Shown: positions 34,700 to 44,310 of the stretch, piece after piece
Layout of the letters: each line of letters begins with the position of its first letter
How positions within the stretch are numbered: position 1 is the stretch's first letter
NCBI GenBank assembly: GCA_963925735.1
Contig: CAWUUH010000005.1
Span: 186,001 to 250,000 of the forward strand
Length of the DNA stretch: 64,000 bases
Direction: 5' to 3'
Source: UBA4582 sp013204195
GTDB lineage: Bacteria; Pseudomonadota; Gammaproteobacteria; Pseudomonadales; Azotimanducaceae
Position numbers and translations under genes: made by a program
The notes under the pieces: generated by a model
Databases searched by the model: none
The model's input: the letters and a program-made list of their open reading frames with translations, nothing else
What the model was told of the DNA's origin: nothing

Positions 34700-36724
34700 A
34701 TGGCGGAACAACCCAGTGCAAGAGACGCAACCATGAAAAACCCAAAGATCACCTTGCTCGTCGTGACGCTGGTGTTACTCGTCGTCGGCTATATCGGTAG
34801 CTACTATTTGGTGAGCCGGGATGTTGAAAAATCAACGGCCTATTTACGCCATGCGAATGACTTAAATATCTTGTCCCAGGAGCTGGCGAACCAGGGCGGT
34901 CAGGCGGCTGCAGGTGGCTTAGCTATATTTCCGCTATTGGCAGAGACTCGCGCTGAATTTGACGCCCGCCTCGGCTATCTGAAAAATGGCCACCTCAAGG
35001 TTGGTCTGCCGCCATCCTCGGCGGCTCAGCAAGCGCAGTTGAATCGGGTCTCTGTCCTGTGGGCCGAGACCCGAAGCCATGTGGATAGCATTCTAAACAA
35101 GCGCGCGGCGCTCGTTGCTCTTGATGATGTTGCCGGTGATCTGTTGATTAACCTGTCGGCGATTCAACAGGAGAATAGCAAGGTGGTAAAAGACCTGCTC
35201 CTGCTAGGCGCTCCCGCTGGCGTCGTCGTTCAAGCGCAGCATCAGGGGCAATTGGTGGAGCGCATGCTGCGCACTGTCGATAAGGTTCTCGAGATGAGTG
35301 GCACCAAGAATCTGTCGGATAGTTTCAATCAAGACAGGGCGATGTTTCGGCAAGTGCTTGAAGCTCTGACCAATGGCAACAGAGACCTGCAGATTCCCGC
35401 TGCTAGCACGCCTGAGCTGCGCGCAAGCCTGAGCAAAATCGAAGGGTTGTTCCGCGCTGTGTCCACCGGCACGAACGAAATCATTACGCGTGCCGAAGAG
35501 GTCTCTAGGATCAAGGCAGCGGCTGCAGCCATCAACCGCAATGCCGGTGATTTGCGGACCCAGTTGAACAAGCTCACCCAAGGCTATGCAGGTGAGGTGG
35601 GACAAGGGCTTGCGTCACCCCTGTTGGGTCTTGCCTGCGCCCTTGTGGCATTTTTGGTCATGCTCATCATGGGTGTTCTGCTATCCCAGCAAGCTAAAAG
35701 AAGCTTCACAGAGACTCTTCGCCAGAATGAACAGAACCAGTTGGCGATTTTGCAGTTGCTCGATGAGTTGGCAGATTTTGCCGATGGCGACTTGCGGGTA
35801 CAGGTCACCGTGACTGAAAATTTCACCGGCGCCATTGCGGACTCCATTAATTTCTCGATTGATCAGATGCGGGCGATGGTGTCGAAAATCAACGCAACGT
35901 CATCACACGTGTCGGCCGCCGCGAATGAGACTCGAAATTCTGTCAGTCAATTGTCTGAAGCGTCGTTGCGACAAGCCAAGGAAATCGCAGATGTGTCAGC
36001 CGCGGTCAATGAGATGGCGATTTCCATCGATCAGGTCTCCTATAATGCCGCAGAGTCTTCGTCGGTGGCTGAGCGCTCGGTGGACATCGCCAGTCAGGGT
36101 GCGATCGTTGTTCAGAATACCATTGGCGGTATGGACAAAATCCGTGGTCAGATCCAGGAAACTGCCAAGCGTATCAAGCGTCTAGGGGAAAGTTCTCAAG
36201 AGATTGGTGACATTGTATCCTTGATCAACGACATTGCTGACCAGACCAATATTTTGTCCTTGAATGCGGCTATCCAGGCGTCGATGGCGGGCGATGCCGG
36301 TAAGGGTTTTGCGGTTGTTGCTGATGAGGTGCAGCGGCTGGCAGAACGCTCTGGCGCTGCGGCAAAGCAGATCTCAGCTCTGGTTAAAACCATTCAAAGC
36401 GATACCCACGAGGCAGTCTCGTCGATGGAGCAAACCACCGTTGAAGTGGTTCAAGGCACCAGGCTGGCCCAGGATGCTGGCGTTTCACTGGGTGAAATTG
36501 AAGGCGTATCGAAGACGCTGGCTGAAATCATCGAAAATATCTCGGACGCGGCCCGACAGCAGGCTGCATCGGCCGGTAAGATTTCGAACACGATGAAGAG
36601 TATCGAAGCCATCAGCTCGCAAACAACCGCGGGTACCAAGTCAACGGCAACGGCGGTGGGCAATTTGGCGGATATGACCGACGAGCTTAGAGCTTCGGTG
36701 ACGGGCTTCAAGCTACCAGCCTAA
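34700..36724 (+). CDS. pilJ: Methyl-accepting chemotaxis-type receptor PilJ
   Basis: Transducer of the Pil-Chp system, 674 aa (P. aeruginosa 682). Helix 1 at about residues 17-38, a periplasmic helical region of about 265 residues with PilJ-type repeats, helix 2 near 306-328, a HAMP-like region and a long signalling domain with the hairpin tip ADQTNILSLNAAIQASMAGD followed by AGKGFAVVADEVQRLAERSG. ATG 34700 has AAGGAAG upstream. In Pseudomonas PilJ is methylated by PilK; no such enzyme follows here, only a 51-bp gap to chpA. Confidence 0.95.
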   Translation: MAEQPSARDATMKNPKITLLVVTLVLLVVGYIGSYYLVSRDVEKSTAYLRHANDLNILSQELANQGGQAAAGGLAIFPLLAETRAEFDARLGYLKNGHLKVGLPPSSAAQQAQLNRVSVLWAETRSHVDSILNKRAALVALDDVAGDLLINLSAIQQENSKVVKDLLLLGAPAGVVVQAQHQGQLVERMLRTVDKVLEMSGTKNLSDSFNQDRAMFRQVLEALTNGNRDLQIPAASTPELRASLSKIEGLFRAVSTGTNEIITRAEEVSRIKAAAAAINRNAGDLRTQLNKLTQGYAGEVGQGLASPLLGLACALVAFLVMLIMGVLLSQQAKRSFTETLRQNEQNQLAILQLLDELADFADGDLRVQVTVTENFTGAIADSINFSIDQMRAMVSKINATSSHVSAAANETRNSVSQLSEASLRQAKEIADVSAAVNEMAISIDQVSYNAAESSSVAERSVDIASQGAIVVQNTIGGMDKIRGQIQETAKRIKRLGESSQEIGDIVSLINDIADQTNILSLNAAIQASMAGDAGKGFAVVADEVQRLAERSGAAAKQISALVKTIQSDTHEAVSSMEQTTVEVVQGTRLAQDAGVSLGEIEGVSKTLAEIIENISDAARQQAASAGKISNTMKSIEAISSQTTAGTKSTATAVGNLADMTDELRASVTGFKLPA

Positions 36725-36775
36725 CATGCTGAGGTTTGCTCTAACGCAGTTGAAGCGATTGATAGTGGGAGGACG

Positions 36776-39700
36776 ATGAGCGCGACGCAAGATTACGTAG
36801 CCCTAGAATGGGTCAAGGGTGAGATATTTCAGCTCTTTGAGCAAGCTCAGAATGCGCTTGAGGCGGTAGCGATTTCCGCCGACGACGCTAGTAGCATGCG
36901 GGCCTGTCTGACGGCGATTCACCAGGCTCATGGCACGTTAAAGATGGTGCAACTGGCCGGTCCGACCCAAATTGTGGCGGAGATGGAAGAATTGGCGCAG
37001 GGCTTAATGGCCAAGTCGATCGAGGACGTGGGTCTGGCTCAGGAAACCCTGATGCAAGCCCTGCTCCAGATGCCCGGCTATCTAGAGCGTATTCACCGAG
37101 AGCAGCAGGATGCGCCTGAGTTTGTTGGATTGCTGGTAAATGAGCTGCGGGTGGCCCGTGACGAGTCGGCGCTGGCGAATCAGGCTGCACCGTCAAACCC
37201 GGCGGCGTCGACCTGGTTTACGGTCGAGCCTGATGCAAATGACCGTGCCGCATTCGAGGCGGGTCTGGGCGCGGCGACGGTGAAGAAGTTGAGAGGGCAT
37301 TATCGGCAAGCATTAACGGGCTTGGTGAAAAAACAGCTCCCTCGGGAGAACCTGGGGGTGCTCGCCAAGGTTCTGGCGCGCCTGGGTAAGCTAGCCGGTG
37401 ATTCCGCTATGGCGAATTTGTTTGAGCTTGGCCTGGCCGTCATTGAGGGTGTCAGTGCCGGTGCGCTCAAGCTGGATATCGTATTGATAAATGAGCTCAA
37501 AGCGATTGATGCAGAGCTCAAACGGCTGGCTGATGAAGGTGCCAAGGCGCTGGGCAGCGCCTCCGCTGAACTGGGTAATGAGCTCTTGACTCGGGTCCAG
37601 CTGGCGACGAAAACCACGCCAGGAATCAGCGCGGCAAGAGCCAAGTTTCGCCCCGCCACAGCGCCAGCCTCTAATACGAATTTTGGTCCCGATGACGATA
37701 CCCTGGCGGCGGTGGCTAATATTCTCATCGAGGAATTCAGCAATATCACGGACAAGCTTGATTTGTATGTGAGATCAGGCTCAAAAAGCAAGCAGGAGAT
37801 CCTTGATTTGGTGCCGGCGCTGCAGCAAATCGCGAGCACCCTGTCAGTGGTGGGTTTAGATGAGCATCGCCAGGCTGTGCTGCAGCAGCTGGCCATGATA
37901 GCGCAGATCGAGCAGCAGGCCGGTGAGGCCCAGGATGAACAGCTTATTGAGATGGCGCGGGCATTTTTGCAGATTGACAGTGCCTTGCGCGACGTTCGAG
38001 GTAAGGCTGCTGGCGCAGCCGCATTGGGCAGTATTGGTGAAGCGCAGGCCACAGTGATTCGAGAGACCCGCAACAGTTTGGCGCAGGTCAGAGATGTGCT
38101 GGTGGACTTCATCACGGCAGAATTTGATCAAGGGAAACTCGAGGGACTCTCTCAAAACCTGCGCGATTTGCGTGGTGGCCTTACCATGGTGAACCAGGAC
38201 CGATCTGCCAACGTGCTATTGGCCTGTGCGGTATTTGTTGAATCGGCATTGATCGAGACAGAAACCCGGCCGGACGCCAGGATGCTGGACGATCTAGCAG
38301 ATGCCCTTACCAGTATTGATTATTATCTTGAGAGATTACTTGAAAGTGCCTCTGATCCTTATCTGCAGATGATCGAGGTTGCCGAGTCCGCGGTGGCAAA
38401 ACTGGGCTATGACGTCGAGCGGGTTCTCGCAATGCGCGACAGCCCCGTGTTGCCGGCTGCGCCCAGCCAGAAGGTGGAAATATCCGGTGCACTTGATGCG
38501 CAGACGCCGCCGCTCGAGGTCAACAAGGCAGACGAGGGTGAATGGCGCCTCGACGCGGCGATGGATGTTCAAGGCGAACTGCAAGATGAGTTGCTGGATG
38601 AGTTCTCTGCTGATGGCGTCATCGAAACGCCCATCGAAACGCCAATCAATGTCTCTTTGGCGGAACCATTGAGTCAGCATGAACCCCAGGAAGAGAGTCT
38701 TGTGGATCATGAAATTTTGGATATCTTCTTCGAGGAAGTCGAGGAAGTCCTGGCGACGATCGATCAATACTTTACTAATTGGCGCGCTGATGAGCAGAAC
38801 ACTGAGGCGCTGATGGAAGTTCGTCGGGCCTTTCATACTCTGAAGGGCAGTGGTCGGATGGTGGGCGCGACGGTCATCGGCGACCTCGCCTTGGCGACCG
38901 AAAACTTGCTGAACCGATTGCTGGATGGTTCTCTTCAGGTCACGCCGACGGTCTATGACGTCGTTGAACAGGTCATAGGGCGAATGCCTGCCGGCATTGC
39001 CGCGTTTAAAAATAATGCTCAGCAGGCGTTCGAAATCACTGACCTGGTTAGTCAAGCTGAAGCGCTGACACGCGACGCCACCCCGACGGAAGTACTACCT
39101 GGCGATGAAATCACTGCCGGCATAAATCAGGCTGAAGATGTTGAAAGTGGCCCCGAAGTCATGCCTATGGCCGCAGACGAAGCCCCGTGGCGAACGACAG
39201 ACGAATTCGCGCCAGAAGCGGCCCGTGACCAAGGCCTATTTGGAGTGCCAGAAGTGCCAGAAGTGTCGGATGTGACCGTCTCGCCTGAGGGGGTTGAGGC
39301 GTTCCAGTTTTTGGCGGATAGCCTCTTGAATGTCGGTGCGGGCAATATTGAGAATATGGATGCCGGCGAGTCCGATACTCAACAGATAGCTACTCAAGAT
39401 GGAGATTTTCAAGAGACGGAGCTTTTAGAGACAGAGCTTTTAAAGACAGAGCTTTTAGAGAAAGAGCGTCACGCCGCAAACCTAGAAGAGATTGATTCCC
39501 TTGAGATCGAAGCAGTGGCCATTCCTCATGAATATCGGGCGTTGCTTGAGATCTTTGTTCAGGAGGCTCAAACAAAGCTCGCGGTGATCAGTGCCTATCT
39601 GGCGAACCCGGAATTCAGGCTAGCGGTTGTCGTCGCCGCCTTCCATAACCTCAAGGGAAGTGCTGGCGCGGCAGGAGTTGATGCCATTGTCCAGATAGCG

Positions 39701-42700
39701 GCGCCCCTGGAAGCGCTGACCCAGCGTCTACTGGATACTGGCAGACTGCCAACGCCACAGGTGAATGCGCTGATCCGACGTGCTGCCGAGCTAATCAGTG
39801 GGGCCCTGACAGATATTCCTGTGCTAAGTGCGACCCTGCCGGGGGTCGCAGATCTACTAGATGATGTCGCTGCCGTCATCGATGCCGACGTACGACCAGC
39901 CTTGTTTAATTTCAAATTCACCGAGCTGCTCAGTCGACCGGCTGAAGCGCTCAGCAATTGGAATGAGGGCAGCTTAGAAACCTTGGCGGCCGAGCTCGAC
40001 GAGATGGCGGTTCAAGCCGAGGCACTCGGCCAATATGGATTATTAGACCTGATCGTTGCATTAGTTAGCGTTTACGCCAACGTGGCTAAAAAGCCGGCTG
40101 TTGAGGCCGTCGAGTTGCTGGTGGAAGCCCATGAAGCGCTGGTCGTCATGTTTGATCAGGTTGTCGCCGGCCAGATTGTCCAGCCCGCCCCGAGCTTGAT
40201 TGCCAAGCTTGCCAAGCTAGCGACCCCGGTCTCGGCGGCCAAGCAGGTCGCCGAGCCGCTTACAAGCGCAGATAGCCTCGGGCGCGAAGCGCTACGAGGA
40301 CCAGAAGATACGGTTGATGAGGATGTTCTGCCTCTGTTTCTTGAGGAAGCCGAAGAGCTAATCGAGAGTCTTGATCAGAGCCTTCTGGATTGGAGCGCGG
40401 ATACCGGCAGCGTCGTGCACCTGGACGATCTGCTGCGACACCTGCACACCTTGAAAGGGGGGGCCAGAATTTCAGGTCTCAACGCGTTGGGTGAATTGGC
40501 GCATGAGATGGAAACGCTGTTGGCGCATGGCAAGCAAACCGGTGTTGACTTGAATGACGGGTTTTTTGCGTTAATGAATCAACACTTGGATGAAATCAAT
40601 CGCCGAGTTGCATTGTACCAGGACTATATGGCAGGTCAGGTGAGCCTTGAAAGCCTGGCCTCGTCGACGATCCATGGGGCGAGGGATGCGGGTCATCAGG
40701 CGGCGCCTTTGCCGACGGTAGGCTCAAGCCTTGCTTCTGAGTTCGTGGTTGCGGCCACGTCGCCGCCGAGTGCCGGCACCAAGGAAAGCATCGAAACTGA
40801 GGAGGAAACGGCAGAAGAAATCGACGAAGAGATTCTTGCGATCTTCACCGAGGAGGCTGATGAGCTACTGGAGCTTATTGAGCAGAGCATTCATAACTGG
40901 AGCGAGGACCGGCAGTCTAAAGAGCCATTGGTGTTGCTGCTTCGATATCTACATACCCTCAAGGGTGGTGCTCGGCTCGCGGGACTAACCAGCTTGGGTG
41001 AATTTGCCCACGGTCTTGAGAGTTTTCTCAACAGTCACGAGTATAGCGGCGCGCCAGTTGACGATGCTTTCTACCATGACCTGAACGCGCAGCGGGACGA
41101 GTTAGCGCGGCGAGTAGAAAACTGCCGCAAGTCAGCCGCGTCTGAAGCCGCCCCCAGTGGCCTGGCGCCGGCTGAGAATAATACAGTGGTGGCAGAGACC
41201 GCCATCGCGCCTGCCCCTGCGCAGGAGGCCATTAATCATCGAACGGCGCTGTCGAAACCGCCATCGGAAATGGTTAGGGTTGCATCTGATCTACTTGAGC
41301 AGCTGATTAATTTGGCGGGAGAATCGAGCGTTACCCGAGGACGTATTGAACAGACTATCGCTGACTTCGGCGGGGCTATCGGAGAAATGGCCGATACGAT
41401 TGCACGAATCCGAGAGCAAGTCAGGTTGCTGGATATTGAAACCGAATTTCGTGAGACCGTGTTCGGCAAGCGCTTGGCTAGCGAGGGTAACAGCGCTTTC
41501 GATGAGCTTGAAATGGATCGCTATACCCTGCTTCAAGAAATCTCGCGCGCATTGAATGAAAGTTCCTCGGACATGATGGACCTTAAAGAGACGCTACTGA
41601 ATAAGAGTCGCGATACTGAAACTTTATTGCATCAGCAGGCGCGCATCAGCGCCGAGTTGCAGGAAGGCCTGACCCGAACGCGCATGGTACCCTTCGCGCG
41701 GCTCATACCCCGATTGCGGCGAATTGTTCGGCAGATCAGTGCGGAAGTTGGCAAATCAGTCCGCTTTGACGCTTTTAATATGGAAGGCGAGCTTGATCGA
41801 AATGTTCTGGAGCGGATCGTCGCGCCCCTTGAACATATGCTGCGTAATGCCGTCGATCACGGCATCGAGCCAAGGGAACAGCGGCTGTTGGCGAATAAGC
41901 CGGAAATCGGCCGCATTAGCCTGCGATTATCGCGTGAAGGTGGCAATGTGGTCCTAACGGTCAGTGATGATGGTGCTGGGATTAATGTCGCGGCGGTGAA
42001 GGCTAAGGCCATCGAGAGAGGACTAATCAAAGCTGGCGAGCCGATCTCTGACCACGAGGTTAGGCAATTCATTATGCATGCGGGTTTCAGCACAGCGGCA
42101 AAATTGACCCAGATATCCGGACGCGGCGTCGGCATGGATGTGGTCAATAGCGAGATCAAACAACTGGGCGGATCTCTGGCGATTGACTCTGCCGAAGGCC
42201 AGGGTACGCAGTTTATTATTCGTATTCCTTTCACCGTGTCGATTAATCGTGCGTTGATGGTGGTGGTCAAAGAAGAGACCTATGCGGTGCCGCTGAACAC
42301 GATTGAAGGTATCGTGCGGGTTAGCCCTTATGAGCTTGAAGCGTACTATCAGCCAGATGCGCCAATGTTTGAATATGCCGGGCAAGCCTATCGTCTGGCG
42401 TATATGGGAAAAATGCTGGCGCGTTCCGAAGACCCAAGCTTTGCGGGGCAACTGGCGCCGTTGCCGGTGATTTTGGCGAGAAGCGGTGATACTGCCATCG
42501 CCCTGCAGGTCGATCGAGTGATTGGTTCTCGTGAAGTGGTGGTTAAAACCCTGGGTCGACAACTCAGCGACGTTGCCGGCATTGCTGGCGCCACCGTGCT
42601 CGGCGACGGCAGTGTTGTCATCATCCTCGACATTATGGCGTTGGTCCGCAATGCGGGCGAAGCGCAGGGTGAGACTCGGCAGCTGGAAAAGGTTGAGCCG

Positions 42701-43102
42701 CAAACCGCGGTCAGAACGGTGATGATTGTGGATGATTCTGTGACAGTGAGGAAAGTCACCTCCAGGCTGATGGAGCGGCATGGCTGGGAGGTGGTAACGG
42801 CCAAAGATGGGCTCGATGCGCTGAGACAGTTGCAGGACATCTACCCGGATATTGTCTTGTTGGATATAGAAATGCCCCGTATGGACGGCTTCGAGGTGTT
42901 ACGTTCGGTGCGCCGGGATGAGCGCCTCACGGCATTACCGATTATCATGATCACGTCTCGTACCGGCGAAAAGCATCAGCAGCAGGCGAAAGCACTCGGG
43001 GTCAACGGCTTCCTCGGTAAGCCATTCCAAGAAGCAAGCTTATTGAGCAGTATCGAAGAAGTGTTGGCGGCGGCCCAGACAGTTCGGCAGGAACCCTTAT
43101 GA
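36776..43102 (+). CDS. chpA: Giant hybrid chemotaxis kinase ChpA (PilL)
   Basis: 2108-aa CheA-type kinase of the Pil-Chp system. From the N-terminus: a degenerate HPt-like domain (IHQAHGTLKMVQLAG, about 43-57); a FimL-like region without a phospho-His (near 350); four canonical HPt sites at His687 (AFHTLKGSGRMVG), His957 (AFHNLKGSAGAAG), His1224 (HLHTLKGGARISG) and His1393 (YLHTLKGGARLAG); dimerisation region (MVRVASDLLEQLINLAGESS); HATPase with N box MLRNAVDHGIEPREQ and G boxes VSDDGAGIN and ISGRGVGMDVV; CheW domain; and a C-terminal receiver with Asp2030 (VLLDIEMPRMDG). P. aeruginosa ChpA is about 2470 aa with more Xpt domains. Acidic, repeat-rich linkers separate the HPt units. Confidence 0.95.
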   Translation: MSATQDYVALEWVKGEIFQLFEQAQNALEAVAISADDASSMRACLTAIHQAHGTLKMVQLAGPTQIVAEMEELAQGLMAKSIEDVGLAQETLMQALLQMPGYLERIHREQQDAPEFVGLLVNELRVARDESALANQAAPSNPAASTWFTVEPDANDRAAFEAGLGAATVKKLRGHYRQALTGLVKKQLPRENLGVLAKVLARLGKLAGDSAMANLFELGLAVIEGVSAGALKLDIVLINELKAIDAELKRLADEGAKALGSASAELGNELLTRVQLATKTTPGISAARAKFRPATAPASNTNFGPDDDTLAAVANILIEEFSNITDKLDLYVRSGSKSKQEILDLVPALQQIASTLSVVGLDEHRQAVLQQLAMIAQIEQQAGEAQDEQLIEMARAFLQIDSALRDVRGKAAGAAALGSIGEAQATVIRETRNSLAQVRDVLVDFITAEFDQGKLEGLSQNLRDLRGGLTMVNQDRSANVLLACAVFVESALIETETRPDARMLDDLADALTSIDYYLERLLESASDPYLQMIEVAESAVAKLGYDVERVLAMRDSPVLPAAPSQKVEISGALDAQTPPLEVNKADEGEWRLDAAMDVQGELQDELLDEFSADGVIETPIETPINVSLAEPLSQHEPQEESLVDHEILDIFFEEVEEVLATIDQYFTNWRADEQNTEALMEVRRAFHTLKGSGRMVGATVIGDLALATENLLNRLLDGSLQVTPTVYDVVEQVIGRMPAGIAAFKNNAQQAFEITDLVSQAEALTRDATPTEVLPGDEITAGINQAEDVESGPEVMPMAADEAPWRTTDEFAPEAARDQGLFGVPEVPEVSDVTVSPEGVEAFQFLADSLLNVGAGNIENMDAGESDTQQIATQDGDFQETELLETELLKTELLEKERHAANLEEIDSLEIEAVAIPHEYRALLEIFVQEAQTKLAVISAYLANPEFRLAVVVAAFHNLKGSAGAAGVDAIVQIAAPLEALTQRLLDTGRLPTPQVNALIRRAAELISGALTDIPVLSATLPGVADLLDDVAAVIDADVRPALFNFKFTELLSRPAEALSNWNEGSLETLAAELDEMAVQAEALGQYGLLDLIVALVSVYANVAKKPAVEAVELLVEAHEALVVMFDQVVAGQIVQPAPSLIAKLAKLATPVSAAKQVAEPLTSADSLGREALRGPEDTVDEDVLPLFLEEAEELIESLDQSLLDWSADTGSVVHLDDLLRHLHTLKGGARISGLNALGELAHEMETLLAHGKQTGVDLNDGFFALMNQHLDEINRRVALYQDYMAGQVSLESLASSTIHGARDAGHQAAPLPTVGSSLASEFVVAATSPPSAGTKESIETEEETAEEIDEEILAIFTEEADELLELIEQSIHNWSEDRQSKEPLVLLLRYLHTLKGGARLAGLTSLGEFAHGLESFLNSHEYSGAPVDDAFYHDLNAQRDELARRVENCRKSAASEAAPSGLAPAENNTVVAETAIAPAPAQEAINHRTALSKPPSEMVRVASDLLEQLINLAGESSVTRGRIEQTIADFGGAIGEMADTIARIREQVRLLDIETEFRETVFGKRLASEGNSAFDELEMDRYTLLQEISRALNESSSDMMDLKETLLNKSRDTETLLHQQARISAELQEGLTRTRMVPFARLIPRLRRIVRQISAEVGKSVRFDAFNMEGELDRNVLERIVAPLEHMLRNAVDHGIEPREQRLLANKPEIGRISLRLSREGGNVVLTVSDDGAGINVAAVKAKAIERGLIKAGEPISDHEVRQFIMHAGFSTAAKLTQISGRGVGMDVVNSEIKQLGGSLAIDSAEGQGTQFIIRIPFTVSINRALMVVVKEETYAVPLNTIEGIVRVSPYELEAYYQPDAPMFEYAGQAYRLAYMGKMLARSEDPSFAGQLAPLPVILARSGDTAIALQVDRVIGSREVVVKTLGRQLSDVAGIAGATVLGDGSVVIILDIMALVRNAGEAQGETRQLEKVEPQTAVRTVMIVDDSVTVRKVTSRLMERHGWEVVTAKDGLDALRQLQDIYPDIVLLDIEMPRMDGFEVLRSVRRDERLTALPIIMITSRTGEKHQQQAKALGVNGFLGKPFQEASLLSSIEEVLAAAQTVRQEPL
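39413..39472 (+). repeat. 15-bp in-frame tandem repeat inside chpA
   Basis: Four adjacent 15-base units (GAGACGGAGCTTTTA, GAGACAGAGCTTTTA, AAGACAGAGCTTTTA, then a degenerate GAGAAAGAGCGTCAC) encode ETELL-ETELL-KTELL-EKERH in a linker between the His687 and His957 domains. A shorter 12-bp duplication (IETP-IETP) lies near 38630. Both are in frame and probably change linker length by slippage. Confidence 0.9.
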
Positions 43103-43575
43103 GTCATCAGACTGAAGCATTATCGACCTACGTGATTCCGTTACAGAAGAGCACGATCTTACTCCCAGAAGTGAGCGTGGCCGAGATTATCCCCTATGAG
43201 CCGCTGCAACGGGTACAAGACACACCTGATTGGTTTATTGGTTTGCTGGCTTGGCGTGGTGAACAGGTTCCGGTTGTGTCTTTCGAGATGCTGACGATCA
43301 AGCGCGCGAGTTTTTCCCTCGTCAGTGTCTCGTCTGCCAGCTTAGTTGTGGTGCGAGCGTTGGGGGACTGGCAAGGCTTTCGCTACTACGCGTTGGTGGC
43401 GCAGGCACAGCCACAGCGGGTGATGATTGATGACGATGAGCTGTTGGATGCCGCTGATGAGATTGCGATGACGGAGGTGCTGAAAGTCAGATATGGCAAT
43501 CTGGTGGTCTCAATCCCCGATGTGGACTATATCGAGGCTCAGGTTGACCTCATTGCTTTCGAGACCGTGCTGTAG
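43099..43575 (+). CDS. chpC: CheW-like adaptor ChpC
   Basis: 158-aa CheW domain protein coupled to chpA by an ATGA overlap: STYVIPLQKSTILLPEVSVA, EIIPYEPLQRVQDTPDWFIG, LLAWRGEQVPVVSFEML. In P. aeruginosa chpC is separated from chpA by the methylesterase gene chpB, which is missing here. The last 66 bases overlap the 3' end of rsmE on the other strand. A small CheW domain next to chpA could also be called a second PilI; position favours ChpC. Confidence 0.85.
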   Translation: MSHQTEALSTYVIPLQKSTILLPEVSVAEIIPYEPLQRVQDTPDWFIGLLAWRGEQVPVVSFEMLTIKRASFSLVSVSSASLVVVRALGDWQGFRYYALVAQAQPQRVMIDDDELLDAADEIAMTEVLKVRYGNLVVSIPDVDYIEAQVDLIAFETVL

Positions 43576-44292
43576 ATCCCCAAATCGCGCCTGCAACAGT
43601 CCTATGACGGTTGCCGGAGCGTGCGCCGCACGCAAAATTCTAGGACCCAAGCCCACGACAATGAACCCCTGCTGGCGAGCATCATCGAGTTCCTGCGCTG
43701 AAAATCCACCTTCAGGCCCGATCAAGACGGCAATGCTGGTGGGCGTTACACTCAGGTTCAGCAAATTGGCCTGGCCGCTGGGATCAGCGATGAGTTTAAG
43801 GTCGGCATCTGTCTGCGTCAGCCAAGCGCTCAATTCTTCAACCGGGCGCAATGCCGGTGGGCGATTCAAGCCACATTGCTCACAAGCGCTGTAGACGATT
43901 TGTTGCCAATGGCCAGCGCGTTTTGCCGCTGCCTGCCGGGCGACATGGGTGTGTTCGGAGTACAGGGGCTGGATCTGGTTGACGCCCAGTTCAGTGGCCA
44001 TTTGTACGGCGGTATCCATCGCCTCGCGTTTGGTGATACACAGACCCAGCTGGATTTGGACTGGCGAGCATCGGTCAATGGGCTCAAAGCTGCCGAGCTG
44101 GATGGACACCTGAGATTTGCCTAGAGCGACAACGGCACCCTGATATTCGCCGCCTGATCCATTAAAGAGCACCACCTTAGTGTCGAGGCTGACGCGCAGG
44201 ACATTCTTCAGGTAGTGGCTGGTAGTGCTGTCGAGATCGATGCGAAGCCCGGCGCCAAGTTCCTGTTGAACAAACACTCTTGATTGGCGCAT
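43510..44292 (-). CDS. rsmE: 16S rRNA (uracil(1498)-N(3))-methyltransferase
   Basis: Methylates U1498 of 16S rRNA. 260 aa. SPOUT features are present: CITKREAMDTAVQMATELGV, YSACEQCGLNRPPALRPVEE, VLIGPEGGFSAQELDDAR and GLGPRILR. Two oddities. The knot segment after GPRILR normally reads (T/A)-E-T-A but here is Ala-Ala-His-Ala (residues 222-225). The protein also runs about 20 residues past the usual C-terminal FGD, and this tail overlaps chpC by 66 bases. The frame is otherwise intact, so I call it functional with reservation. Confidence 0.9.
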   Translation of the reverse strand: MRQSRVFVQQELGAGLRIDLDSTTSHYLKNVLRVSLDTKVVLFNGSGGEYQGAVVALGKSQVSIQLGSFEPIDRCSPVQIQLGLCITKREAMDTAVQMATELGVNQIQPLYSEHTHVARQAAAKRAGHWQQIVYSACEQCGLNRPPALRPVEELSAWLTQTDADLKLIADPSGQANLLNLSVTPTSIAVLIGPEGGFSAQELDDARQQGFIVVGLGPRILRAAHAPATVIGLLQARFGDLQHGLESNEVNLSLDIVHIGD

Positions 44293-44310
44293 AGGCTGAT
44301 TCGATACAAG

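Noticed and set aside
38600..39480. Short repeats in chpA as a CRISPR-like array
   Set aside because: Units are contiguous, in frame and without spacers, so they are coding tandem duplications.
43510..43640. A frameshift explaining the odd RsmE C-terminus
   Set aside because: Neither alternative frame restores the expected motif or the usual stop, so substitution plus extension is the simpler reading.
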